Assembly (NCBI GenBank): GCA_902788205.1
Contig: CADAJJ010000060.1
Coordinates: forward strand, 1 to 10,019
Reading direction: 5' to 3'
Source: RUG023 sp900315435
GTDB lineage: Bacteria; Spirochaetota; Spirochaetia; Sphaerochaetales; Sphaerochaetaceae
DNA length: 10,019 bases
Both the position numbers and the translations under genes were made by a program. Shown piece by piece: positions 1 through 5,285 of the stretch (position 1 is the first letter of the stretch; the number at the start of each line of letters is the position of its first letter). Below the pieces are notes generated by a model. It was not told the origin of the DNA. It made no database searches and worked only from the letters and a program-made list of their open reading frames with translations.

Positions 1-76
1 CATAGATGCACCCGCTCTCCCTGAGATTCGAGAACGAGTTGTTTTCCGTCATGATGGGAAGAAGTTGCTTGCTCAT
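1..76 (-). CDS. AAA-ATPase-like / PD-(D/E)XK nuclease family protein, N-terminal fragment
   Basis: Only the first 25 codons are present; the gene runs off the left edge. The translation starts MSKQLLPIMTENNSFSNLRE and continues SGCIY, with a partial codon starting with G next, as expected if VDKT follows. The order LPI, then F-x-x-LRE-x-G, then IY(VDKT) is the usual N-terminus of the large paralogous family with an AAA-ATPase-like domain (PF09820) and a C-terminal PD-(D/E)XK domain (DUF1703/PF08011), common in spirochaetes, Bacteroidetes and clostridia. Its role is unclear in general, and neither Walker motifs nor nuclease residues are visible here. I chose the ATG at 76 because LPI belongs to the family N-terminus and a stop codon lies just upstream in frame. 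A GAGG sits one base before the ATG, too close for a normal ribosome site. The family call rests on about 15 residues. Confidence 0.6.
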   Translation of the reverse strand, partial: MSKQLLPIMTENNSFSNLRESGCIY

Positions 77-82
77 GCCTCA

Positions 83-111
83 AGCATACCACAGCCATGC
101 CCTTGTGGCAA
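83..111 (-). promoter_or_regulatory. sigma70-type promoter of the left-edge gene
   Basis: On the minus strand, TTGCCA (106-111) and TATGCT (83-88) are 17 bases apart. The ATG at 76 begins only 6 bases after the -10 box, so the predicted transcription start falls on or beside the start codon. The match is by eye; no transcript data are available. Confidence 0.5.
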
Positions 112-230
112 AGAACGCCATTTTCCCGATTCTTGCATCAAACCTGTTGGAGCTCTGTCTCCAAAGCGAACAATGTTCCCGCAAGCACGCAAGGAAACCG
201 GTTATTCCGCAAAATTCTGATTTGAACCAT

Positions 231-259
231 AAAAAACCTCTCCTGCACTGCAGAAGAGG
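231..259 (-). terminator. rho-independent terminator after tRNA-Gly
   Basis: Minus-strand hairpin with a 10-bp stem (237-246 with 250-259, one G-T pair), a 3-base loop, and a run of six T (231-236). It lies 11 bases beyond the tRNA-Gly 3' end and also insulates the left-edge gene from tRNA transcription. Confidence 0.85.
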
Positions 260-270
260 CCTCTCTGAGA

Positions 271-341
271 AGCGCCCTACGGGAATCGAACCCGCTTCTT
301 AAGCTTGGAAGGCTTAGGTAATACCATTATACGAAAGGCGC
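271..341 (-). tRNA. tRNA-Gly(TCC)
   Basis: The 71-nt cloverleaf folds fully. The 7-bp acceptor stem is GCGCCTT/AGGGCGC, including one T-G pair. The D arm is GTATAATGGTATTAC, typical of bacterial tRNA-Gly. The anticodon stem TAAGC/GCTTA closes the loop CTTCCAA, giving anticodon TCC (reads GGA and GGG). The T arm is GCGGG/CCCGT with loop TTCGATT, and the discriminator base is T. The 3' CCA is not encoded, so CCA must be added after transcription. The gene stands alone with its own promoter and terminator. Confidence 0.95.
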
Positions 342-353
342 GTTACGCAGACT

Positions 354-382
354 ATTAAAAGCAAAAACGCTTTTCCCGTCAA
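354..382 (-). promoter_or_regulatory. sigma70-type promoter of tRNA-Gly
   Basis: On the minus strand, TTGACG (377-382) and TTTAAT (354-359) are separated by exactly 17 bases. The -10 box ends 12 bases before the tRNA 5' end, giving a leader of about 6 nt. The spacer is AT-rich and contains a 6-bp inverted repeat. This is a strong match for a stable-RNA promoter. Confidence 0.8.
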
Positions 383-424
383 GGGGGATGCCCACTTTTG
401 TGCAAACGTGAGTATCTTACAAGC

Positions 425-1219
425 ATGTGGTTCGATGATTGGTTTGCTGGTTTCTTTGGAAACGGCCCCTTGTTCCGGGAAGTCCACGGCACCAAAGCCC
501 CGAAAGCCTCGGTGCAGCCCGGAGGGTTCAGGAATCTCCTCGATTGGAACGAAGACCCGATAGGACGCCAGAGCGGGCAGCCCCATCACCTCGTCTATGC
601 ACGGATGGTTCCCTTTCTCGCCGCCGCGGCACAACGCGTCAGCGGAGGCAAGGCGCAGGGGCGGAAAATCCGGCTGGACAGATACCTCCCGCTGGCGAAG
701 GAGACGATCGCGGATGCGGGATTGCAGACCACCTATCTTCGTTCCTTCGTCAGCCAGTCGATGAAATTGGCCGGATCCTACCGGACCGACCAGCTTTTCT
801 CGCTTGCCGAAGCGGCGGGGACCTTTCTGCGCCAGTTCGCCGACGAGGACGAGATGCGTGAGGTCGCCGGCATGGCAAGGCAACTGGCCTGGGGCATCAC
901 CAGCGAAGGAGAAGCGTTGCTCTCTCATTTTCAGGGATACCGGTACCAGCACCGCACGCACGGGCAGGATTCCTTCCACATGGGGGGCTCCCGCTCGGTT
1001 CCCATCCATCATGGAATGGAACAGGATCCCGAAGAGGAAGACCTCGCCCGGCTCGGCCTGGAGCCAGGGGCAAGTGACGAAGCGATCAGACATGCCTGGC
1101 ACGACTTGGTCAAGCGGAACCATCCGGACGCCAACAAGGGAAACGAGGAGGCAGCAGAGAAACGGCTCATCGCCATCGGCGAAGCCTACCAGAGGCTACG
1201 TGCACGACGCGGTTTCTGA
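425..1219 (+). CDS. J-domain protein with a helical, possibly TerB/DjlA-like N-terminal region
   Basis: Predicted 264-residue cytoplasmic co-chaperone. The last ~58 residues (about 206-264) form a J domain: LARLGLEPGASDEAI matches helix I and its turn, followed by a basic helix II and the HPD signature (233-235, in NHPDAN). HPD is what stimulates the ATPase of DnaK/Hsp70. Residues ~55-170 look fully helical and could be a divergent TerB-like domain as in DjlA, but I see no clear TerB motif. There is no G/F region, zinc centre or membrane segment, so this is not DnaJ itself. Two starts are possible. The ATG at 425 gives a natural N-terminus (MWFDDWFAGFFG) but no ribosome site. A TTG at 398, nine codons upstream, has AAGGGGGA (381-388) nine bases ahead. 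I kept the ATG. It probably shares a transcript with the M29-family gene 38 bases downstream. Confidence 0.8.
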   Translation: MWFDDWFAGFFGNGPLFREVHGTKAPKASVQPGGFRNLLDWNEDPIGRQSGQPHHLVYARMVPFLAAAAQRVSGGKAQGRKIRLDRYLPLAKETIADAGLQTTYLRSFVSQSMKLAGSYRTDQLFSLAEAAGTFLRQFADEDEMREVAGMARQLAWGITSEGEALLSHFQGYRYQHRTHGQDSFHMGGSRSVPIHHGMEQDPEEEDLARLGLEPGASDEAIRHAWHDLVKRNHPDANKGNEEAAEKRLIAIGEAYQRLRARRGF

Positions 1220-1257
1220 ATTGCCGAGTTCACGCATCTTGGGTATCATTCAGGACT

Positions 1258-2448
1258 ATGGATACGTTACTTGTACGCTACGCGGAATTGGTCATCAAGC
1301 AGCAGCTCCAGCTACGGCCTGGTGAATCCCTTTCCATCAACACCGAGTCCTCCACCATCGAGTTCGCCCGCCTGCTGGCCAGGATGGCGGCCGAGACGAC
1401 CCGGGAACCGGTGCATATCGTCGAGACGAAGCACGGAAAGGTCCTGCAGGTCTACCCGATCGACCCACAACTGAACGACGCGTTACGGCCACCGGTCTCC
1501 GGTCTGGCCATGTGCCACATCGTCGACCTGGACAGCGCCCCCTACTACAGCGAGGAGAGTCCCCAGGACCTGGCGAAGGATGTGGTCCAGCTAGGCCGTT
1601 TCGGCATTCTCGCCGACCCGCCGGAACTGGAAAGGAGGCTTGCCGCACCTTGGGCGAACGTCCCCTATCCAGGCCCTGACTGGGGCCTGCAGTACCTCGG
1701 CAACGAGGCCACCGAAGGAGATATGTGGAAGCTCTTCATGAGCCTCTTCCGCCTTGACGCGCACGACCCAGCGGAGTATTGGAGCAACCAGGCAGGAATG
1801 ATGAACCTGCGAAAGCGGATTCTGAACCAGCATCTTGCAGACACCATCACCCTTCGCGACCAGGATTGGGAGCTGATGGTACGGATTGCCATGGACACCC
1901 AATGGACCGGAGGCGAGACGGTACTCTCCAATGGGCGCAAGTTCCTCAGCCAGCTTCCGCTCCAGCATGTCTACGCAAGTGTCGACACCCAGAGCGCCAA
2001 TGGATCCTTCCTCTCTTCCCGCCCCTTCCTGTTGCTTGGCAAGTTGGTACGGAATGCCCGCTTTGTCGTCGAGGGGGGCGAGGTGACCGGCTGGAGCGCC
2101 ACACAGGGCAAGCAGGCGCTGGACGCCTTCTTCGACATCGACGAAGGCGCGCGTAGGGTCTGCGAGATTTCGCTTGCCGATGACGGAACCAGGGAGAGCA
2201 ACAGCCTTTCCAGCGGTTCCCACCCATTGTTCAACAAGTCGGCCACCTGCCATATCGGCTTCGGCGGCTTCCAGACCGACACGCTTGCCAGACAGTTCAC
2301 CCCGAACGAGCTGGATGAAAAGCACCTCGGGCAATCCCTCGTGCGTCTCGACGTGCCGATTGGCAGCCCCTCCCTCAGCGTGACCGCCACGGACAAGGAT
2401 GGCTTTGTCACGCCCCTGATGGAGGACGGAGTCTTCGTGGCGGTCTAA
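1258..2448 (+). CDS. M29 (thermophilic aminopeptidase) family protein with altered metal site
   Basis: The 396-residue product matches the M29 family in length and order. It has an N-terminal RYAELVIKQQLQLRPGESL, a middle segment with LNQHLADTITLRDQDWEL and W-x-GGE, then GKLVRNARFVVEGGEVTGWSA and DEGARRVCEISLA, and finally CHIGFG and RLDVPIGS. M29 enzymes are dimetal aminopeptidases that release N-terminal residues from cytoplasmic peptides. Using the ligands I recall from Thermus AmpT (E250, E316, H345, H376, D378, plus Y352), the spacing here fits exactly: H237, E303, H332, R363, D365 and Q339. Thus one Glu became His, one His became Arg and the catalytic Tyr is gone; the usual PTEEVFT segment reads PLQHVYA. 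It may bind metal differently or have lost peptidase activity. The ATG at 1258 follows AGGA closely. The sequence is otherwise intact, so it is not a pseudogene. Confidence 0.82.
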   Translation: MDTLLVRYAELVIKQQLQLRPGESLSINTESSTIEFARLLARMAAETTREPVHIVETKHGKVLQVYPIDPQLNDALRPPVSGLAMCHIVDLDSAPYYSEESPQDLAKDVVQLGRFGILADPPELERRLAAPWANVPYPGPDWGLQYLGNEATEGDMWKLFMSLFRLDAHDPAEYWSNQAGMMNLRKRILNQHLADTITLRDQDWELMVRIAMDTQWTGGETVLSNGRKFLSQLPLQHVYASVDTQSANGSFLSSRPFLLLGKLVRNARFVVEGGEVTGWSATQGKQALDAFFDIDEGARRVCEISLADDGTRESNSLSSGSHPLFNKSATCHIGFGGFQTDTLARQFTPNELDEKHLGQSLVRLDVPIGSPSLSVTATDKDGFVTPLMEDGVFVAV

Positions 2449-2454
2449 AACGAA

Positions 2455-2486
2455 AGGAGAAGGACTCTGCCTTCTCCTCTTCTTTT
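2455..2486. terminator. bidirectional rho-independent terminator between convergent genes
   Basis: An 8-bp stem GGAGAAGG/CCTTCTCC (2456-2463 with 2470-2477) has a 6-base loop. On the plus strand it is followed by TCTTCTTTT, ending the J-protein/M29 transcript 7 bases after the stop codon. On the minus strand it is followed by TTTCGTTTT, ending the ABC-F/coaX transcript just past its stop. The T runs are interrupted, so efficiency may be moderate. Confidence 0.75.
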
Positions 2487-2487
2487 G

Positions 2488-3252
2488 TCACCCGTTCAGG
2501 TCCGCGATGTGCTTCAGACCGTTGAGCGTGTGGTCCGGTATCAGCTCGTCGATACGGGGAATGATCGGGGCGATCGTACGGGAAAGTCCGCCGGTGGCGA
2601 TCACATGGATGCGGGAACCCACCTGCTTCTCGGTACGGCCGATCAGGCTGTCCACCAAGCCGGCATAACCGAACATGATGCCGCTGCGGATTGATTCCAT
2701 GCTGTCCCTGCCGATAGCGTGCTCGGGAACCTTCAGTTCGACCTGCGGCAACTGGGCGGTGTTGTTGAACAGGGAGTTCATGGCTGTCAGCAGTCCAGGA
2801 GCGATAGCGCAGCCATAGACCGTTCCGTCGGCACCGACGGTAGTGATTGTCAGGGCAGTCCCGAAATCAATGACGCTGACCGGCTTTTCCGGACAGAGGA
2901 AATGGGCCCCACTGGCGTTGCAGATCAGGTCGCTTCCCAGTTCGGGAGGAATCGTCTCGTTCTTCAGGCCAGTCGGTACCTGACGGGAGACCACCAGCGG
3001 ATGGACTTCGAAAAGACGGTACAGGTTCTTCTCGAAAGAACGGGTCAGCGAGGGGACGACGCTGCTCAAAGCGGCGCTGTCCACATCCTCGTTGTGCACT
3101 CCATAATGGTTGCACAGGCTCTCCAGGACGACAAAGTACTCGTCACCGGTCTTCTTCTGGTCGGTATAGACCCGAAAGTGCATCGCCCACTTCTTCCCGT
3201 CGTGGAAGGCGACGACAATGTTGGTGTTTCCGATATCGACTGCGCAGAACAT
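2488..3252 (-). CDS. coaX: Type III pantothenate kinase
   Basis: The 254-residue enzyme phosphorylates pantothenate with ATP, the first step of coenzyme A synthesis. The family is ASKHA-fold, dimeric and needs a monovalent cation. Visible motifs in order: phosphate-binding DIGNTN (6-11); SSVVP (63-67); the pantothenate segment GSDL (106-109), with the catalytic Asp of the family motif GxDR at D108; DFGTALT (129-135), the second phosphate motif; IAPG (150-153); IGRDSMESIRSGI (180-192); and ATGGL (219-223). Length is normal. The one deviation is Leu109 in place of the Arg usual in GxDR. The ATG is preceded by GAGG seven bases upstream. It starts 13 bases after the ABC-F stop, so the two genes are very likely one operon. 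Confidence 0.93.
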   Translation of the reverse strand: MFCAVDIGNTNIVVAFHDGKKWAMHFRVYTDQKKTGDEYFVVLESLCNHYGVHNEDVDSAALSSVVPSLTRSFEKNLYRLFEVHPLVVSRQVPTGLKNETIPPELGSDLICNASGAHFLCPEKPVSVIDFGTALTITTVGADGTVYGCAIAPGLLTAMNSLFNNTAQLPQVELKVPEHAIGRDSMESIRSGIMFGYAGLVDSLIGRTEKQVGSRIHVIATGGLSRTIAPIIPRIDELIPDHTLNGLKHIADLNG

Positions 3253-3265
3253 GACTCGCCCTCTT

Positions 3266-4903
3266 TTACAGGCTCAACTTGTACTTGACGCCGCCATACT
3301 TGGCATCGCGTTCGGCCTTGACCTGGTCGCTGTGCAGGTAGTCCTCGAAGGGCATCATCTTGTCGATGATTCCTCCCGGCGTGAACTCGATGATGCGGTT
3401 GGCGATCGTGTCGATGAACTGATGGTCATGGCTGTTGAACAACAGCACGCCCCTGAAGGCGATCAGTCCGTCGTTCAACGCGGTGATCGACTCCAGGTCC
3501 AGATGGCTGGTCGGCTCGTCCAGGATCATGCAGTTCGCCTCCTGCATCATCATCTTCGCCAACACGACGCGGACCTTCTCTCCTCCGGAAAGCACGGCAG
3601 TGTCCTTCAGCGCTTCGTCGCCACTGAAGAGCATGCGGCCAAGGAAGGAACGGACATAGGTGTCATCCTTCTCCGCGGCATATGGCATCAACCAGTCTGT
3701 GATGGAGACGTGGTCCTTGAACAGGCTGGTGTTGTCCTTCGGGAAATAGGAGAGCGAGGTGGTCACGCCCCAGGTGAACGTTCCGTCATCCGGTTGGGAA
3801 TTCCCAGCGAGAATCTCGAAGAGCGCAGTCTTGGCCTGCTGGTTTGGTCCGACGAAGGCGATCTTGTCGCCATTGTTCACCACCAGGTTGAAATGGTCGA
3901 GCACATGCTCCCCGTCGATCGTCTTGCAGAGGTCCTTGACCTCCAGGATGTTCTTGCCCAGCTCGCGCTGCATCTTGAAACCGACATAGGGGAAGCGCCT
4001 GCTTGACGGCCTGATATCCTCAATGGTCAGCTTGTCGATCAGCTTCTTGCGGCTGGTAGCCTGCTTGCTCTTCGCCGCGTTGCTGGCGAAACGCTGGATG
4101 AAACTCTTCAACTCGGCGATCTTCTCGTCAGCACGTTTCTTCTCGTCTTTCAGCTGTTTGGCGGCCAGCTGGCTGGACTCATACCAGAAATCGTAGTTGC
4201 CGACGTACAGGGTCGCCTTCCCGTAGTCGATATCGACGATCTGGGTACAGACACTGTTCAGGAAATGCCGGTCATGGCTGACCACAATGACGGTATTGTC
4301 GAAGTTCTCGATGAAGTTCTCTAGCCAGGTGATGGATTCCAGGTCCAAATGGTTGGTAGGCTCGTCAAGCAACAGGATATCGGGATTCCCGAACAAGGCT
4401 TGGGCAAGCAGGACCTTGACCTTGACCGAGTCCTCCATATCACCCATCAGCTTGTCGTGCAAGTCGGTGGAGATGCCAAGCCCATCCAGAAGCTGGGCTG
4501 CCTGGGCCTCGGCCTCCCATCCGCCCAGGTCGCTGAACTCACCTTCCAGCTCGGCGGCACGGATGCCGTCCTCCTCGCTGAAATCGGGTTTCTCGTACAG
4601 CGCGTCCTTCTCCTTCATCACCTTGTACAGCTTCTCGTAGCCCATGATGACGGTCTCCAGCACCTTGTACTTGTCAAAGGCGAAATGGTCCTGGCGCATG
4701 AAGGAAAGGCGCTGGCCTGGAGTAATGAAGATTTCACCCGAATCAGGCTCGATCTCCCCGCTCAGGATCTTCAGGAACGTGGATTTTCCCGCTCCGTTGG
4801 CCCCGATGATTCCGTAGCACTCCTCAGGGGAGAACTTCAGATTCACATCCTTGAAAAGGACTTGGCTGCCGTAGGCAAGAGAAATGTTGTTGGCACTGAT
4901 CAT
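3266..4903 (-). CDS. ABC-F family ATPase, YbiT/YkpA type
   Basis: Product of 545 residues with two ABC domains and no membrane segments. Domain 1 has Walker A GANGAGKST (34-42), Walker B ILLLDE (176-181) and switch His210. An ABC-F linker with a charged coiled-coil region (~245-300) carries KSKQATSRKK. Domain 2 has an altered Walker A GPNQQAKTA (352-360), signature LSGGE (438-442), Walker B CMILDE (458-463) and His492. The segments WGVTTSLSYFPKDN and NSHDHQFIDTIANRIIE are characteristic of the YbiT/YkpA branch as I recall it. ABC-F proteins bind the ribosomal E site and relieve stalled or resistant translation; the exact role of this branch is not settled. I place the start at the ATG at 4903 (MISANNISLAYG), with AGGTGG six bases upstream, rather than 15 codons earlier inside the terminator. 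The first signature reads MEDSV rather than LSGGE. It is in an operon with coaX. Confidence 0.92.
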   Translation of the reverse strand: MISANNISLAYGSQVLFKDVNLKFSPEECYGIIGANGAGKSTFLKILSGEIEPDSGEIFITPGQRLSFMRQDHFAFDKYKVLETVIMGYEKLYKVMKEKDALYEKPDFSEEDGIRAAELEGEFSDLGGWEAEAQAAQLLDGLGISTDLHDKLMGDMEDSVKVKVLLAQALFGNPDILLLDEPTNHLDLESITWLENFIENFDNTVIVVSHDRHFLNSVCTQIVDIDYGKATLYVGNYDFWYESSQLAAKQLKDEKKRADEKIAELKSFIQRFASNAAKSKQATSRKKLIDKLTIEDIRPSSRRFPYVGFKMQRELGKNILEVKDLCKTIDGEHVLDHFNLVVNNGDKIAFVGPNQQAKTALFEILAGNSQPDDGTFTWGVTTSLSYFPKDNTSLFKDHVSITDWLMPYAAEKDDTYVRSFLGRMLFSGDEALKDTAVLSGGEKVRVVLAKMMMQEANCMILDEPTSHLDLESITALNDGLIAFRGVLLFNSHDHQFIDTIANRIIEFTPGGIIDKMMPFEDYLHSDQVKAERDAKYGGVKYKLSL

Positions 4904-4920
4904 CAAACACCACCTGCTTT

Positions 4921-4948
4921 GGAATATGGAAGACAGAAAAAAAGGCAA
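4921..4948 (-). promoter_or_regulatory. possible promoter of ABC-F/coaX overlapping the tRNA terminator
   Basis: On the minus strand, TTGCCT (4943-4948) and TATTCC (4921-4926) are 16 bases apart. The -35 box is the last arm of the terminator stem plus its first T. It is a weak match, listed because only 33 bases separate the terminator from the ABC-F start codon. Read-through from the tRNA promoter is the alternative. Confidence 0.3.
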
Positions 4949-4961
4949 CCGATTGGTTGCC
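4937..4961 (-). terminator. rho-independent terminator after tRNA-Glu
   Basis: Perfect 7-bp stem GGCAACC/GGTTGCC (4944-4950 with 4955-4961), 4-base loop, then seven T on the minus strand (4937-4943). It begins 8 bases beyond the tRNA-Glu 3' end. Confidence 0.88.
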
Positions 4962-4969
4962 CTCTTCTT

Positions 4970-5041
4970 TAGTTCCTACCGGAATCGAACCGATATTTAG
5001 AGACTGAGAATCTCCTGTCCTAACCATTAGACGAAGGAACC
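4970..5041 (-). tRNA. tRNA-Glu(CTC)
   Basis: The 72-nt cloverleaf has acceptor GGTTCCT/AGGAACT, which requires a G1-T72 wobble pair. The D arm GTCTAATGGTTAGGAC is typical of tRNA-Glu. The anticodon stem GGAGA/TCTCT closes loop TTCTCAG, giving anticodon CTC (reads GAG). The T arm is ATCGG/CCGGT with loop TTCGATT. The discriminator is A, and CCA is not encoded. It lies 7 bases downstream of tRNA-Gln and shares its promoter. Confidence 0.92.
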
Positions 5042-5048
5042 GTTATTA

Positions 5049-5119
5049 CTGGGATGAAGGGATTCGAACCCCTAAAGGCAGAACCAGAATCTGCAGTGTT
5101 ACCATTACACTACATCCCA
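5049..5119 (-). tRNA. tRNA-Gln(CTG)
   Basis: The 71-nt cloverleaf has acceptor TGGGATG/CATCCCA, where the T1-A72 pair and G73 discriminator are classic tRNA-Gln identity elements. The D arm is GTGTAATGGTAACAC. The anticodon stem GCAGA/TCTGC closes loop TTCTGGT, giving anticodon CTG (reads CAG). The T arm is AGGGG/CCCTT with loop TTCGAAT. CCA is not encoded. It is the first gene of a two-tRNA transcript. Confidence 0.95.
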
Positions 5120-5137
5120 ATCTCAAAATCCTCAGTT

Positions 5138-5166
5138 ACAATACGAGAAACGAAGTTTTCTGTCAA
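5138..5166 (-). promoter_or_regulatory. strong sigma70-type promoter of the tRNA-Gln/tRNA-Glu unit
   Basis: On the minus strand, perfect TTGACA (5161-5166) and TATTGT (5138-5143) lie 17 bases apart. The -10 box ends 18 bases before the tRNA-Gln 5' end. It is the best promoter match in the window, as expected for stable RNA. Confidence 0.85.
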
Positions 5167-5192
5167 TAACATTATGAAAAATTTTCCACCAA

Positions 5193-5208
5193 ACGGTTCA
5201 GGAACCGT
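5193..5208. repeat. 16-bp inverted repeat ACGGTTC-AG-GAACCGT
   Basis: Perfect 7-bp arms around a 2-base centre, between the tsaD 3' end and the tRNA-Gln promoter (27 bases upstream of its -35 box). It could form a small hairpin in the tsaD transcript or be a protein site. On the minus strand only TTTGG follows, so it is a poor terminator. Confidence 0.5.
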
Positions 5209-5225
5209 ACGAACCCCGCGCCAAG

Positions 5226-5244
5226 GTACAGGTATTTCCTGTAC
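5226..5244. repeat. 19-bp inverted repeat GTACAGG-N5-CCTGTAC
   Basis: Perfect 7-bp arms with a 5-base loop (tattt on the plus strand), about 42 bases beyond the tsaD stop. No T run follows on either strand. It may be an intrinsic or rho-assisted terminator stem, an mRNA 3' stabiliser, or an operator. Confidence 0.5.
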
Positions 5245-5285
5245 TGTGAACACATTACGGCCCACCTCACCCGCAAGTGGCCAAA

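Noticed and set aside
6..302. Plus-strand open frame of 98 codons at the left edge
   Set aside because: It runs through the terminator and into the tRNA-Gly gene and has no domain features.
314..1123. Minus-strand open frame of 269 codons
   Set aside because: Overlaps tRNA-Gly and the J-domain gene, whose J domain with HPD is clearly on the plus strand.
3218..4006. Plus-strand open frame of 262 codons, and another at 4349-4972
   Set aside because: Both are shadows of the ABC-F gene; all ATPase motifs read on the minus strand.
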